Part shown: piece by piece, positions 1-6,254 of the stretch
Layout: each line of letters starts with the position of its first letter
Numbering within the stretch: the stretch's first letter is position 1
Program-made: the position numbers and the translations under genes
The notes under the pieces: model-generated
Seen by the model: only the letters and a program-made list of their open reading frames with translations
Databases searched by the model: none
Told to the model about the DNA's origin: nothing
Source of the DNA: JANXYW01 sp964458665
GTDB lineage: Bacteria > Chloroflexota > Dehalococcoidia > DSTF01 > JACRBR01
Reading direction: 5' to 3'
DNA: 10,181 nt
NCBI GenBank assembly: GCA_964458665.1
Contig: CAYWOO010000018.1
Span: 1 to 10,181 of the forward strand

Positions 1-751
1 GCGCGTCATCGCCAGCATGCTGGGGATTCCGAAAGAGAAGGCCGGCGAGTTCACGGAGTGGGTGCGCGGCTTCCTGGAGCTGGGGCTGACCGATCCCGTG
101 CTGCGGCAGGAATCGGCGATCAACATCTTCACGTACCTGAACGAGCAGATCCAGGAGCACAAAGCGAACCCCGGCCACGACGATCTGATCACGTACCTGC
201 TGAACGCCGAGGTCGATGGCGAGCCGGTGCCTGAAGCACACGTGCTGGGCACGTGCTTCCTCATCCTGGTCGCGGGCATCGACACGACGTGGAGTTCCAT
301 TGGCTCCGCGATCTGGCATCTGGCCCAGCACCCCGAAGATCGCGCTCGCCTGATTGCCGAGCCGGAGCTGATCGACAGCGCCGTCGAGGAGCTGTTGCGC
401 GCGTACTCGCCTGTGACGATGGCTCGGTACGTGGCGAATGACACGGAGTACGCGGGCTGCCCGATGGCGGAAGGCAGCAAGGTGCTGATGAACTTCCCTG
501 CCGCGAACCGCGACCCCGCCGTGTTCGAAAATCCGGACCAGGTGATCCTGGACCGCGAGAAGAACCCGCACATCGCGTTTGGCGTCGGCATCCACCGCTG
601 CGCCGGCTCGAACCTGGCTCGGATGGAGATGAAGGTCTCCATTCAGGAGTGGCTGAAGCGCATCCCGGAGTACAGCCTGGAGAACCCGGAGGCGGTAACA
701 TGGGCGGGAGGTCAGGTCCGAGGACCGCGATTGATGCCGGTGGTGTGGTAG
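1..751 (+). CDS. Cytochrome P450, C-terminal part (5' end outside window)
   Basis: Haem-thiolate monooxygenase; it would insert one oxygen atom of O2 into an organic substrate using electrons passed on by a ferredoxin. The reading frame is open from base 2 with P450-like residues (RVIASMLGIP) before the first ATG at 17, so the gene starts upstream. About 249 of the usual 400 or so residues are present. Visible landmarks are the I-helix oxygen-activation motif AGIDTT (bases about 272-289), the K-helix ExxR motif EELLR, and the haem loop FGVGIHRCAG, whose cysteine ligand is the TGC at 599-601. The stop is TAG at 749-751. The ferredoxin begins 2 bases later, so the two are almost certainly co-transcribed and work as a pair. 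Family membership is certain. The substrate cannot be read from this fragment: steroid, terpene, alkane and xenobiotic are all possible. Confidence 0.97.
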   Translation, partial: RVIASMLGIPKEKAGEFTEWVRGFLELGLTDPVLRQESAINIFTYLNEQIQEHKANPGHDDLITYLLNAEVDGEPVPEAHVLGTCFLILVAGIDTTWSSIGSAIWHLAQHPEDRARLIAEPELIDSAVEELLRAYSPVTMARYVANDTEYAGCPMAEGSKVLMNFPAANRDPAVFENPDQVILDREKNPHIAFGVGIHRCAGSNLARMEMKVSIQEWLKRIPEYSLENPEAVTWAGGQVRGPRLMPVVW

Positions 752-753
752 TC

Positions 754-951
754 ATGAAGGTGAAAGTCGACAGCGAGAAATGCCAGGGGCACAACCGGTG
801 TTACGCGATGGCGCCCGGCATGTTCAAGGTCGACGAACTGGGTTATGCGACGCCTCGAGGTGACGGCACGATCACGCCGGACAAGCTCGCGCTCGCGCAG
901 AAGGCCGTCGACAACTGCCCGGAGCGGGCGATCGAAATCGTCGAAGACTGA
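754..951 (+). CDS. P450-type ferredoxin, single [3Fe-4S] (or [4Fe-4S]) cluster
   Basis: A 65-residue soluble electron carrier, the usual size for bacterial ferredoxins that feed P450s. Cysteines 10 and 16 lie in CQGHNRC, and the third cluster cysteine is C54 in NCPE. This gives the pattern CxxHxxC...CP, which in the P450-linked family usually holds a [3Fe-4S] cluster because the fourth ligand position, here His13, is not cysteine. I chose the ATG at 754 because the family begins with a short MKVxVDxxKC strand. The in-frame ATG at 649 would run through the end of the P450 gene. The gene lies 2 bases after the P450 stop and ends at TGA 949-951, followed 20 bases later by a terminator hairpin. 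No ferredoxin reductase is in the window, so reduction must come from an enzyme encoded elsewhere. Confidence 0.94.
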   Translation: MKVKVDSEKCQGHNRCYAMAPGMFKVDELGYATPRGDGTITPDKLALAQKAVDNCPERAIEIVED

Positions 952-971
952 GCATACGTACTGGTTGCGCA

Positions 972-1001
972 AGAAACGGCCCGCGAACGCGGGCCGTTTC
1001 T
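972..1001 (+). terminator. Strong hairpin terminator after the P450-ferredoxin unit
   Basis: A perfect inverted repeat: arm 972-984 pairs with 989-1001 around a GAAC loop (985-988), giving a 13-bp stem with a GC-rich core. A TGTGTGT stretch follows instead of a clean T-run. It starts 20 bases after the ferredoxin stop. The mirror arm begins with an A-rich side, so it may also work on minus-strand transcripts arriving from the cyclase gene. It is unrelated in sequence to the CTCACCC-type hairpins elsewhere in the window. Confidence 0.8.
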
Positions 1002-1045
1002 GTGTGTAAGCGGGGCCGCGAATTTGCGGAGGAGGCCTGGGTCTG

Positions 1046-1216
1046 TCAGCTGCAGTTGGTGCCGACCTGAGCGAGCACGACGAGGACGTCGGACAGCGAC
1101 ACGAAGCCGTTTGGCGCGCCGCTGCGCCAGATCTCTCCGGGCACGGCGTTGTTAGAAGTGGTGACGGATGTGCGGGGGCTCGCGCTGGAGAGCTTCGTAG
1201 GCTGCGGACGGCAAGG
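1046..1216 (-). pseudogene. In-frame open stretch after the cyclase stop; degenerate dockerin-like tail (tentative)
   Basis: On the minus strand, reading on in the same frame past the cyclase TAA (1217-1219) gives about 56 further sense codons to a TGA at 1046-1048. The last part, NGFVSLSDVLVVLAQVG followed by TNCS, resembles half of a dockerin-like or EF-hand-like repeat. It has Asn and Gly at loop positions 5 and 6, a Val at 8, an Asp at 12, then a hydrophobic helix, but the early acidic loop residues are missing. There is no convincing start or ribosome binding site; the only in-frame start-like codon is a GTG about 30 codons before the end. It could be the remnant of a secreted protein's C-terminus or a chance open frame. 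The rest of the 952-1216 gap holds only the terminator. Confidence 0.25.
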
Positions 1217-2620
1217 TTACTCCCGCCAGCGCACTTCGTACAACCGCACGGTGTCCTCGAAGCCCTTGAGCACGGTCTCGCCCCGGTCTGCGTACACGTA
1301 GTTCTTGCCATCGAGAAGGTGGCGCAGCGGCTCCGGGATAAGGATCTCGCCGGCGCCAGCCTTCGCGGCAATGCGCGATGCGAGGATCACGGTGGAGCCG
1401 AAGAGATCGTTGTCCTCTTCAAGTGGCTCGCCGGCGTTGAGGCCGACACGCACGTGTAGTGGCTCAGGCATCGATGCGGTGTGCGCGGCAAACGCCCGCT
1501 GCAGGGCGATCGCACAATCGATCGCCTTTGTGACAGACCCGAAGGAGGCCATGAAGCCGTCGCCCATTGTCTTCACTTCGGCGCCTGCATATTCCTTGAG
1601 TAACTCGCGCGTGATTCGCTCGTGTTCGCGCAGTACGTCGCGGCCTTTCGCATCGCCGAGCCGGCGCATCATCTCCGTGTGGCCGACGATGTCCGTGAAG
1701 AGCACTGTGCGGAATGGGGAGGCGGACCGCGCCGTAGCGCCGCGGTCACTTCCCTCGTGCAGGAAGCCGTCGACCGCTTCCGCGGTGTCACGGGCCATGT
1801 CTTCCGAGGCGAAGAAGAACTGGCCCGGCCCATTGAGGATGCGCATGCGGCTGCCGGCAATCTGCGCCGCCACGTTCTGGGCGAAACGCATCGGAACGTA
1901 GTCGCGTTCGTGATGAAGGATCATGGTTGGCGTGGCGACGCGGCGCAGCAGGTCTGTCACACTGGTTTCCACCATAGCTTCCATGAACCCGGCGCATGCC
2001 TCTCCGGTCGCAGACTTTCTATTCCATTCGCCTACCACAAAGATCCCGCTCGCTGCGCTGACGTCGGCGTGCAGCGAATTGGCCATCGCGTGCGCCGCTG
2101 TCCTCCAATCGGCCCGCGCCAACGCTGCCATACTGGCGGTGCGGTCACGCCGGAATATGTCAGTGCCGGATTCGTGAGCCTGATACAGGACAAGATGCCG
2201 CACGAGGCCAGGGTGCTGAACCGCGTATCCGATCGCCCTCATCACGCTGCCCAGGGGCGCCCAGATGTCGAATGCATCGACCCCGGCGGCCCCGACGACG
2301 GCGTCGATGTCGCGCATCAGCGCTTCGAGGGAGAAGTCAGTCACGTTGTGGTCGGAGAGGCCGAGGCCGCGCGTATCGAACCGGATCAGCCGCGCATGCT
2401 GCCCCAGCGCGTGCATAAACTGTTCATACGGGGGCCACATGTGATCGAGCGCGAACGACTCGATGAGATATGGGCAGGCGAGGAGGGGTGGCCCCTCCCC
2501 GGTGATGCAGTAGGCGATGCGGATGCCGTCCTCGGTCACGCAGTAGCGGACGTCGCGTTCCATAGGCTGGAAGTATGCGCTATCGGGCGGCTCGGGTGCT
2601 ATGTGGAGGGTGTCTGGCAC
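1217..2620 (-). CDS. Alpha/beta-hydrolase-like domain fused to class III adenylate/guanylate cyclase
   Basis: A soluble signalling protein that probably makes a cyclic nucleotide (cAMP favoured). Residues about 20-290 form an alpha/beta-hydrolase fold, with FDTRGLGLSD at 81-90. At the nucleophile elbow, where relatives have GxSxG, this protein reads WAPLGS (120-125), and the terminal His region reads GPGQFFF. The domain therefore looks catalytically dead and is better read as a sensor. Residues about 300-467 form the cyclase: metal Asp310 (FTDIVG) and Asp354 (MGDG), adenine-selecting Lys350 and Asp405, and transition-state Arg416. The usual transition-state Asn, seven residues after Asp405, is Ile412. 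The longest frame starts at GTG 2620. ATG 2563, residue 20, fits the family N-terminus better; neither has a clear Shine-Dalgarno sequence. It lies 28 bp downstream of a tRNA gene on the same strand. Domain calls are secure; activity is uncertain. Confidence 0.93.
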   Translation of the reverse strand: MPDTLHIAPEPPDSAYFQPMERDVRYCVTEDGIRIAYCITGEGPPLLACPYLIESFALDHMWPPYEQFMHALGQHARLIRFDTRGLGLSDHNVTDFSLEALMRDIDAVVGAAGVDAFDIWAPLGSVMRAIGYAVQHPGLVRHLVLYQAHESGTDIFRRDRTASMAALARADWRTAAHAMANSLHADVSAASGIFVVGEWNRKSATGEACAGFMEAMVETSVTDLLRRVATPTMILHHERDYVPMRFAQNVAAQIAGSRMRILNGPGQFFFASEDMARDTAEAVDGFLHEGSDRGATARSASPFRTVLFTDIVGHTEMMRRLGDAKGRDVLREHERITRELLKEYAGAEVKTMGDGFMASFGSVTKAIDCAIALQRAFAAHTASMPEPLHVRVGLNAGEPLEEDNDLFGSTVILASRIAAKAGAGEILIPEPLRHLLDGKNYVYADRGETVLKGFEDTVRLYEVRWRE

Positions 2621-2648
2621 TGGATGCCGGGCAGAAGAGAGAAGAGAA

Positions 2649-2724
2649 TGGTGGAGCCGAGGGGGCTCGAACCCCTGACCTCAACACTGCCAGTGTTGCG
2701 CTCTCCCAATTGAGCTACGGCCCC
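2649..2724 (-). tRNA. tRNA-Ala, anticodon GGC, CCA encoded
   Basis: The minus strand folds into a complete cloverleaf of 76 nt including an encoded CCA (complement of 2649-2651). The acceptor stem is GGGGCCG (2724-2718) against CGGCTCC (2659-2653), with discriminator A at 2652. Its third pair is G:U, the G3:U70 identity element of alanine tRNAs. The D-stem is GCTC/GAGC, the anticodon stem CAACA/TGTTG with loop CTGGCAG, and the T-arm AGGGG-TTCGAGC-CCCCT. The anticodon GGC is the complement of 2689-2691. A pyrimidine-rich run follows on the minus strand and may help end transcription before the cyclase gene. Confidence 0.98.
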
Positions 2725-2742
2725 ACGAGAACGGTGCGGTGC

Positions 2743-2772
2743 ATCGTATCAGGCGATCGTGAAGCCGGGCAA
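2743..2772 (-). promoter_or_regulatory. Candidate sigma70-type promoter for tRNA-Ala
   Basis: On the minus strand, TTGCCC (complement of 2767-2772) and TACGAT (complement of 2743-2748) are separated by 18 bp. Each matches its consensus hexamer at 4 of 6 positions, including the key A and final T of the -10. Transcription would start about 11 nt before the tRNA 5' end. This is a by-eye match only. Confidence 0.4.
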
Positions 2773-2825
2773 CACGGGTAATTCCGTACAATACGCGGTT
2801 GGCGCTCCTGTTATCCTTCTCGTCT

Positions 2826-4148
2826 ATGGCTACGACGACTACCGCGGCGCCACGCCGGCTGCCGTTCCACCTCGGCCTTCCGGATTCCGTCAACGCCCTC
2901 GGCGAGCGCGACTTCCGCGTCGTCTGGATCGGGCAGGCGATCTCGATGACAGGCACGTGGATGCAGATGATCGCGCAGGGGCTGCTGGTGCTGACGCTGT
3001 GGAACTCGGCGTTCGCGCTGGGGGCGCTGAACTTCGCGAACGCCGTACCCGCCCTCGCCGTCATGCTCTTTGGCGGTGTGCTCGCCGATCGCGCGGACAA
3101 GCGGCGCATCCTGCTGGTGACACAGGCGGTGATGTGCGCGCTGGCGGTTGCGGTCGGCCTGCTGATTCTGGGTGATGCGGTTGAGTACTGGATGCTCATC
3201 CTCGCGACGGTCTGCCTCGGCGTCGCTTTTGGCTACGACATGCCGGCCTACCAGGCGTTTCTGCCGGAACTGGTGCCGCCGGAGAAGATCGGCCAGGTCG
3301 TCGCGCTCAACTCATCGACGTTCCATGGCACGCGCATGGTGGGGCCGGCCATGGCGGGTGGGATTATCGGCGCGTTTGGGCTTGCCGCCGCGTATTTTCT
3401 GAACGCGGCGAGCTTCGTCGCGGTTATTTTCAGCCTGCTGATCGTCCGCCGACGGCACACGCCTCGTGCACAGGGGCAGGCGGTGTCCGCCATCGAAGGG
3501 CTCAAAGAGGGTATTCGCCACGCGCGCGGGCGGCCGAACCTTCGCGTCTTCCTGATGCTGACCGCGATCACGACAACATTCGTGTTTCCGATCATCGCCG
3601 TGCTGACGCCGTTCTACGTGAAGAACGTGCTGCACGAGGGGCCGGGCGTGCTGGGCGCGCTCTGGGCAGGATCGGGTGTCGGCGCCGTGCTGGGCGCGAT
3701 TGCGCTCATCGTCTGGAACAACGAGCATCGCGTGGCGCGGCTCTGGCTCGCGGCGATCATTTCGCCGGCAGGGCTGATCGTGACGGCGATCACGCGGGAG
3801 CCGGTTGTGGCGATCGTCGCGCAGGCATTCGTGTCGTTCGCGTTCTCGTCGCAGCTGGGGCTGATCCAGACGATGATCCAGGAATCGACGCCGCAGCAGT
3901 TCCGCGGGCGGGTGATGTCGCTGCACGGCATCACCTTCAACGGCACGATGCCGTTCGCGGCGCTTGCGGCGTCCGGCCTCGCCGTGATGGCGGGGCTGCC
4001 ATTCGTGATCATCCTCGCCGCGAGCATGTATCTGGCGGCGACGGTGTCGGTGCTGACGTTTGCGGGCGGCGGCATTGGGCACGTGGTCGCAGACTCGCGG
4101 CGGGAGTTTGATGTGATCGCGGCGGATGCGGCGCCGGGGCCCGTGTAA
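2826..4148 (+). CDS. MFS transporter, DHA3/EntS-like drug or siderophore exporter
   Basis: An inner-membrane secondary transporter, most likely a proton-driven exporter of small hydrophobic compounds. The 440 residues form about 12 hydrophobic segments, in line with the MFS_3 (EntS-like) family. After a short cytoplasmic N-terminus, the DFRVVWIGQAISMTGTWMQ segment opens helix 1, a family hallmark. The loop between helices 2 and 3 carries motif A as GGVLADRADKRR (residues 83-94). I prefer ATG 2826 to the in-frame TTG at 2799, because the family starts shortly before the LGERDFR segment. No Shine-Dalgarno is seen upstream of either. The gene diverges from the tRNA and cyclase and stands alone on its strand. 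Its TAA (4146-4148) is followed at once by CACGAAGG repeats and the hairpin repeats. Substrate unknown. Confidence 0.95.
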   Translation: MATTTTAAPRRLPFHLGLPDSVNALGERDFRVVWIGQAISMTGTWMQMIAQGLLVLTLWNSAFALGALNFANAVPALAVMLFGGVLADRADKRRILLVTQAVMCALAVAVGLLILGDAVEYWMLILATVCLGVAFGYDMPAYQAFLPELVPPEKIGQVVALNSSTFHGTRMVGPAMAGGIIGAFGLAAAYFLNAASFVAVIFSLLIVRRRHTPRAQGQAVSAIEGLKEGIRHARGRPNLRVFLMLTAITTTFVFPIIAVLTPFYVKNVLHEGPGVLGALWAGSGVGAVLGAIALIVWNNEHRVARLWLAAIISPAGLIVTAITREPVVAIVAQAFVSFAFSSQLGLIQTMIQESTPQQFRGRVMSLHGITFNGTMPFAALAASGLAVMAGLPFVIILAASMYLAATVSVLTFAGGGIGHVVADSRREFDVIAADAAPGPV

Positions 4149-4175
4149 CCACGAAGGACACGAAGGGGCACGAAG
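4149..4175 (+). repeat. CACGAAGG direct repeat (three units)
   Basis: Three tandem units of CACGAAGG, about 10-11 bp apart, begin 2 bases after the MFS stop codon. An inverted, partly decayed copy of the same motif follows the PGM stop codon at 8306-8328. It reads as noncoding sequence. Confidence 0.75.
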
Positions 4176-4183
4176 GTGTGGGG

Positions 4184-4222
4184 GAGACCTCACCCCGACC
4201 CTCTCCGCCCGGCGCAGAGGGA
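4184..4222 (+). repeat. CTCACCCC hairpin repeat, copy 1
   Basis: Leader GAGACCTCACCCCGA followed by a stem whose arms CCCTCT (4199-4204) and AGAGGG (4216-4221) pair; one base of the inner stem is mismatched (GGCGCAG in place of GGCGGAG). Same orientation as the MFS gene upstream. Copy 2 at 4326-4365 is nearly identical over its whole length. Confidence 0.8.
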
Positions 4223-4325
4223 GGCGCGATACGGCGGCACGCGCATCGGGGTGACGGGCGGGGCGCCCGCGCTCCATTTCAGATCGAGCGGTCGTGCAAA
4301 GGATGTGGGTGGATCCGCGCGCCGC

Positions 4326-4365
4326 GAGACCTCACCCCGACCCTCTCCGCCCGGCGGAGAGGGGG
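4326..4365 (+). repeat. CTCACCCC hairpin repeat, copy 2 (near-perfect palindrome)
   Basis: The same 15-base leader as copy 1 is followed by an 11-bp inverted repeat: CCCTCTCCGCC (4341-4351) and GGCGGAGAGGG (4353-4363) around one central base. In practice this is a 9-bp stem with a CCCGG loop. It is the best-formed copy in the window and points in the direction of the MFS gene. Confidence 0.82.
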
Positions 4366-4400
4366 ATGCTTGATGTCGTTTCTGTCGCACATCGAGGAGA

Positions 4401-4640
4401 CGGGGGACGGACCTAAAGGTGCGTCCGTACGGCCTCATGGCAGGCTTTTGCTGGTGTTTGAGCCGCGCGTTTCCGAAGTGCATCGTGCGCGCACGCAATC
4501 AGCGATGCTGATCGGAAGAACGGCGAGCGTCGGTCCGGCATTGCCGGACGCACAGCCGGGGACGGCTATGCCACGCGCTTCGCGTCCCATGCCGCGACCA
4601 GCCGTCCACACGAGGGGTGGCCACGTGGGGCCGCCCCTAC
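4401..4640. repeat. Run of five different stem-loops in the MFS-yqeY convergent gap
   Basis: The 525-bp gap 4149-4673 holds no believable gene. Besides the two CTCACCCC repeats it carries five further inverted repeats. They are: 4405-4426 (GGACG arms, TAAA loop, one internal mismatch); 4498-4512 (ATCAGC/GCTGAT); 4533-4549 (GTCCGGCA/TGCCGGAC around one base); 4561-4606 (outer GACGGCT/AGCCGTC, then ATG/CAT, then ACGCG/CGCGT); and 4614-4637 (9 bp with one G:T pair). Read on the minus strand, the last two follow the yqeY stop and could end its transcript. Open frames across this gap are read through the repeats and are not genes. Confidence 0.7.
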
Positions 4641-4673
4641 GGTGATTGCGCTGGGCACCGTGTACCGCTCCAC

Positions 4674-5150
4674 CTAGCCGCTGGCTAGCAGCTCGGTAAC
4701 GACTTCGTTGATGGTGCGGCCGTCGGCTTTGCCCTTCAGCTTGGCCATGACGAGGGGCATCACCTTCGCTTTGCCGGCGGGGCCTGACGCGCCCGTTTCG
4801 GCGATGGCAGCGCGTACTTCGGCGGCGATGTCTTCGCGGCTGAGTTCGGCGGGGAGGTAGGCGGCGAGGATTTCGGCCTCGGCTTCCTCGCGGGCGACGA
4901 GCTCTTCGCGTTTGCCTTTGCGGTACTCCTCGGCGCTTTCGCGGCGCTGCTTCACCTGCTTGCGGATGACGTCCAGCACGTCGGCCTCGGCCAGGTCCTG
5001 CCGCGTCGCGGACTCGTCCTTCACGTTGACGCGTGCGATCTCGGTATTGCTGATGGCGGTCAGCAGCGAGCGGAGGACATCGCGGCGGATTCCATCGCCG
5101 GAGCGCATGGCGTCTTTCAGATCGTCAGGTAGTTGCTGCCTCAGTCCCAT
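4674..5150 (-). CDS. yqeY: GatB/YqeY domain-containing protein
   Basis: A small cytoplasmic all-helical protein (158 residues; the family is usually about 150) related to the tail domain of GatB, the tRNA-dependent amidotransferase subunit. In free-standing form its exact role is not settled. Hallmarks are the N-terminal LKDAMRSGD...RRDVLRSLLTAI, the central QRRESAEEYRKGKREELVARE, the AYLPAEL segment, and the C-terminal MAKLKGKADGRTINEVV. The start ATG (5150-5148) is preceded on the minus strand by AGGA six bases away, a good ribosome binding site. It diverges from the Usp gene across 205 bp and converges on the MFS gene. No gatA, gatB or gatC is nearby. In other bacteria yqeY often sits near rpsU or dnaG, which is not seen here. 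Confidence 0.95.
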   Translation of the reverse strand: MGLRQQLPDDLKDAMRSGDGIRRDVLRSLLTAISNTEIARVNVKDESATRQDLAEADVLDVIRKQVKQRRESAEEYRKGKREELVAREEAEAEILAAYLPAELSREDIAAEVRAAIAETGASGPAGKAKVMPLVMAKLKGKADGRTINEVVTELLASG

Positions 5151-5355
5151 ACCACGTCCTGTTGTCTGATGATGCCCGTCCGGGAGGCCGCGGCCCGGCT
5201 CCGGGGCACTGTACCGCGTGGGACGCGATTGGCCGTCGCATGAGGCGGGCGGCTTGAAGCTATGCGGCCTCGAATCTGGCCCCGAGACCAGTGCGGACGG
5301 GAGCTATCCGTGCCGAACATGACTCTAGAGTTTCGCGTGCCCAGGAGTGTGAATC

Positions 5356-5835
5356 GTGTTCAAGCGTATGCTCGTCCCCATCGATGGAAGCCACTCATCG
5401 GCTGCGGTGGTCCCGTACGCCGCCCAGCTGGCGAAGCGGCTGGAGTGCCGCGTCGACCTGCTGCTTGTGGAGCCGACGAACGGCGCTCAGCTGCCGCACC
5501 CGGAGCATCACCGGCCAAGCGAGCGTAAGCAGAGTGGTGAAACGGGCTCGCTGGTCGTCGGCACGTCGACGCCCAAGCACATCCGCGAGGCGAACGAGCG
5601 CTATGTGCAGCGGCACATCGAGGAGTTCGAGGCGCTGAATGTGGAGGCCTGTGGCACCGTCGTTTGCGGTGACCCGGTCGACGAGATCTTGCGCGCGGCG
5701 CTGGATCTGCGATCGGACGCCATTGCGATGACGACGCGGAAGCTGGCGAACTACTCGCGCAAAGAGACGGGCAGCATCGCCGAGGAAGTTCTGTGGCGGT
5801 CGAAGCTGCCGGTGCTGCTGGTCGCGCACGGGTAG
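5356..5835 (+). CDS. Universal stress protein (UspA family)
   Basis: A single-domain cytoplasmic Usp of 159 residues. The GTG start at 5356 is supported by AGGAG at 5343-5347, eight bases upstream, and by the family-typical N-terminus MFKRMLVPIDGS. The first strand and nucleotide-binding Asp (VPIDGS, residues 7-12) and the C-terminal GSIAEEVLWRSKLPVLLV (139-156) are clear. The ATP-binding signature G-x2-G-x9-G-S/T is only partly kept: the final GS is present (139-140), but the two preceding glycines are replaced (MTTRKLANYSRK). ATP binding is therefore doubtful, and it may be a non-ATP-binding Usp. A charged, flexible insert (residues about 41-75) follows strand 2. The gene is divergent from yqeY and followed directly by a CTCACCCC-type repeat. 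Confidence 0.93.
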   Translation: MFKRMLVPIDGSHSSAAVVPYAAQLAKRLECRVDLLLVEPTNGAQLPHPEHHRPSERKQSGETGSLVVGTSTPKHIREANERYVQRHIEEFEALNVEACGTVVCGDPVDEILRAALDLRSDAIAMTTRKLANYSRKETGSIAEEVLWRSKLPVLLVAHG

Positions 5836-5877
5836 TGGGACCTCACCCCCGGATCCTCTCCGTCCGGCGGAGTGGAG
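5836..5877 (+). repeat. CTCACCCC hairpin repeat, copy 3
   Basis: It begins at the base after the Usp stop codon: GGGACCTCACCCCCGGATC, then a decayed stem with CTCCG and CGGAG arms around TCCGG. Same orientation as the Usp gene. More diverged than copies 1 and 2. Confidence 0.65.
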
Positions 5878-5967
5878 AACGGCACCGGCTTTGTACGACG
5901 ATCCTTCACGGTCATGAGCGCGACCTCTTCGTTCGATCTAGATGCTCCGCTTTGCAACCATGACAAA
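5878..5967 (-). repeat. Possible decayed GTCATTGCGAG-type intergenic repeat
   Basis: On the minus strand, the complement of 5930-5963 reads GTCATGGTTGCAAAGCGGAG and then CATCTAGATCG. This echoes the GTCATTGCGAGCGAAGCGAAG...CAATCTAG repeat common in the spacers of several bacterial groups. Similarity is by memory and imperfect. No gene is supported in this stretch. Confidence 0.3.
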
Positions 5968-6121
5968 GGGAACCTCCCCACCCCGACCGATCCGCTCCAC
6001 CCGGCGGAGAGCGGCAAAGCGCGTGGCGTCGCGCCTGCACGCGATCATCGACTCTTGGAGAGAGTTTCAGCTAGCGTCGATCCGGCTCTACCGGGCGTAC
6101 GGGCCGGGCGGCCGCGCTCCA
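5968..6121 (+). repeat. CTCACCCC-like hairpin repeat, copy 4, with composite tail
   Basis: The leader CCTCCCCACCCCGACC is followed by a stem with arms CCGCTC (5992-5997) and GAGCGG (6009-6014). Relative to copies 1 and 2, both arms have changed in a matching way, so pairing is kept. The block ends in a GGGCGGCCGCGCTCCA segment (6106-6121), like the one closing the block that starts with copy 1 (ends 4276). Here the two ends are about 60 bp further apart. The remaining 6122-6254, up to the larB stop, shows nothing I can name. Confidence 0.5.
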
Positions 6122-6254
6122 CGCGTTGCGTCTAGTACGCAGGGTGCACCAGCTTCCTGCGATGATGCAGAGCCAGGGTGGCTGTGATCCGTGCTGCGTG
6201 TCTCACCGATCCGCGTGTTGCGTTCGCAGCTCACGAGAGGTTGAGAGCAGCTTG

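Noticed and set aside
649..753. Longer N-terminus for the ferredoxin
   Set aside because: It would overlap the conserved end of the P450 in another frame and add residues not seen in this ferredoxin family.
1046..1219. Programmed stop-codon readthrough of the cyclase
   Set aside because: No readthrough signal or hairpin next to the TAA, and the extension has no cyclase-family counterpart; chance or a remnant is more likely.
1622..2713. 363-codon plus-strand open frame across the cyclase and tRNA
   Set aside because: Antisense to a well-supported fusion protein and runs through a tRNA gene; no motif and no ribosome binding site.
2782..2825. Promoter for the MFS gene from TACAAT at 2787-2792
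   Set aside because: The -10-like hexamer is good but no matching -35 lies 16-18 bp upstream; too weak to list.
3312..4277. 321-codon minus-strand open frame across the MFS gene
   Set aside because: Arg/His-rich translation antisense to a clear membrane transporter; codon-bias shadow.
4178..4645. 155-codon plus-strand open frame in the MFS-yqeY gap
   Set aside because: Its translation (TSPRPSPPG and DLTPTLSARRRGG) is the known signature of reading through CTCACCCCGACCCTCTCC repeats; no conserved domain.
5872..6187. Small plus-strand open frames in the Usp-larB gap
   Set aside because: They read through copy 4 of the repeat family, have low-complexity products and have no convincing ribosome binding site.
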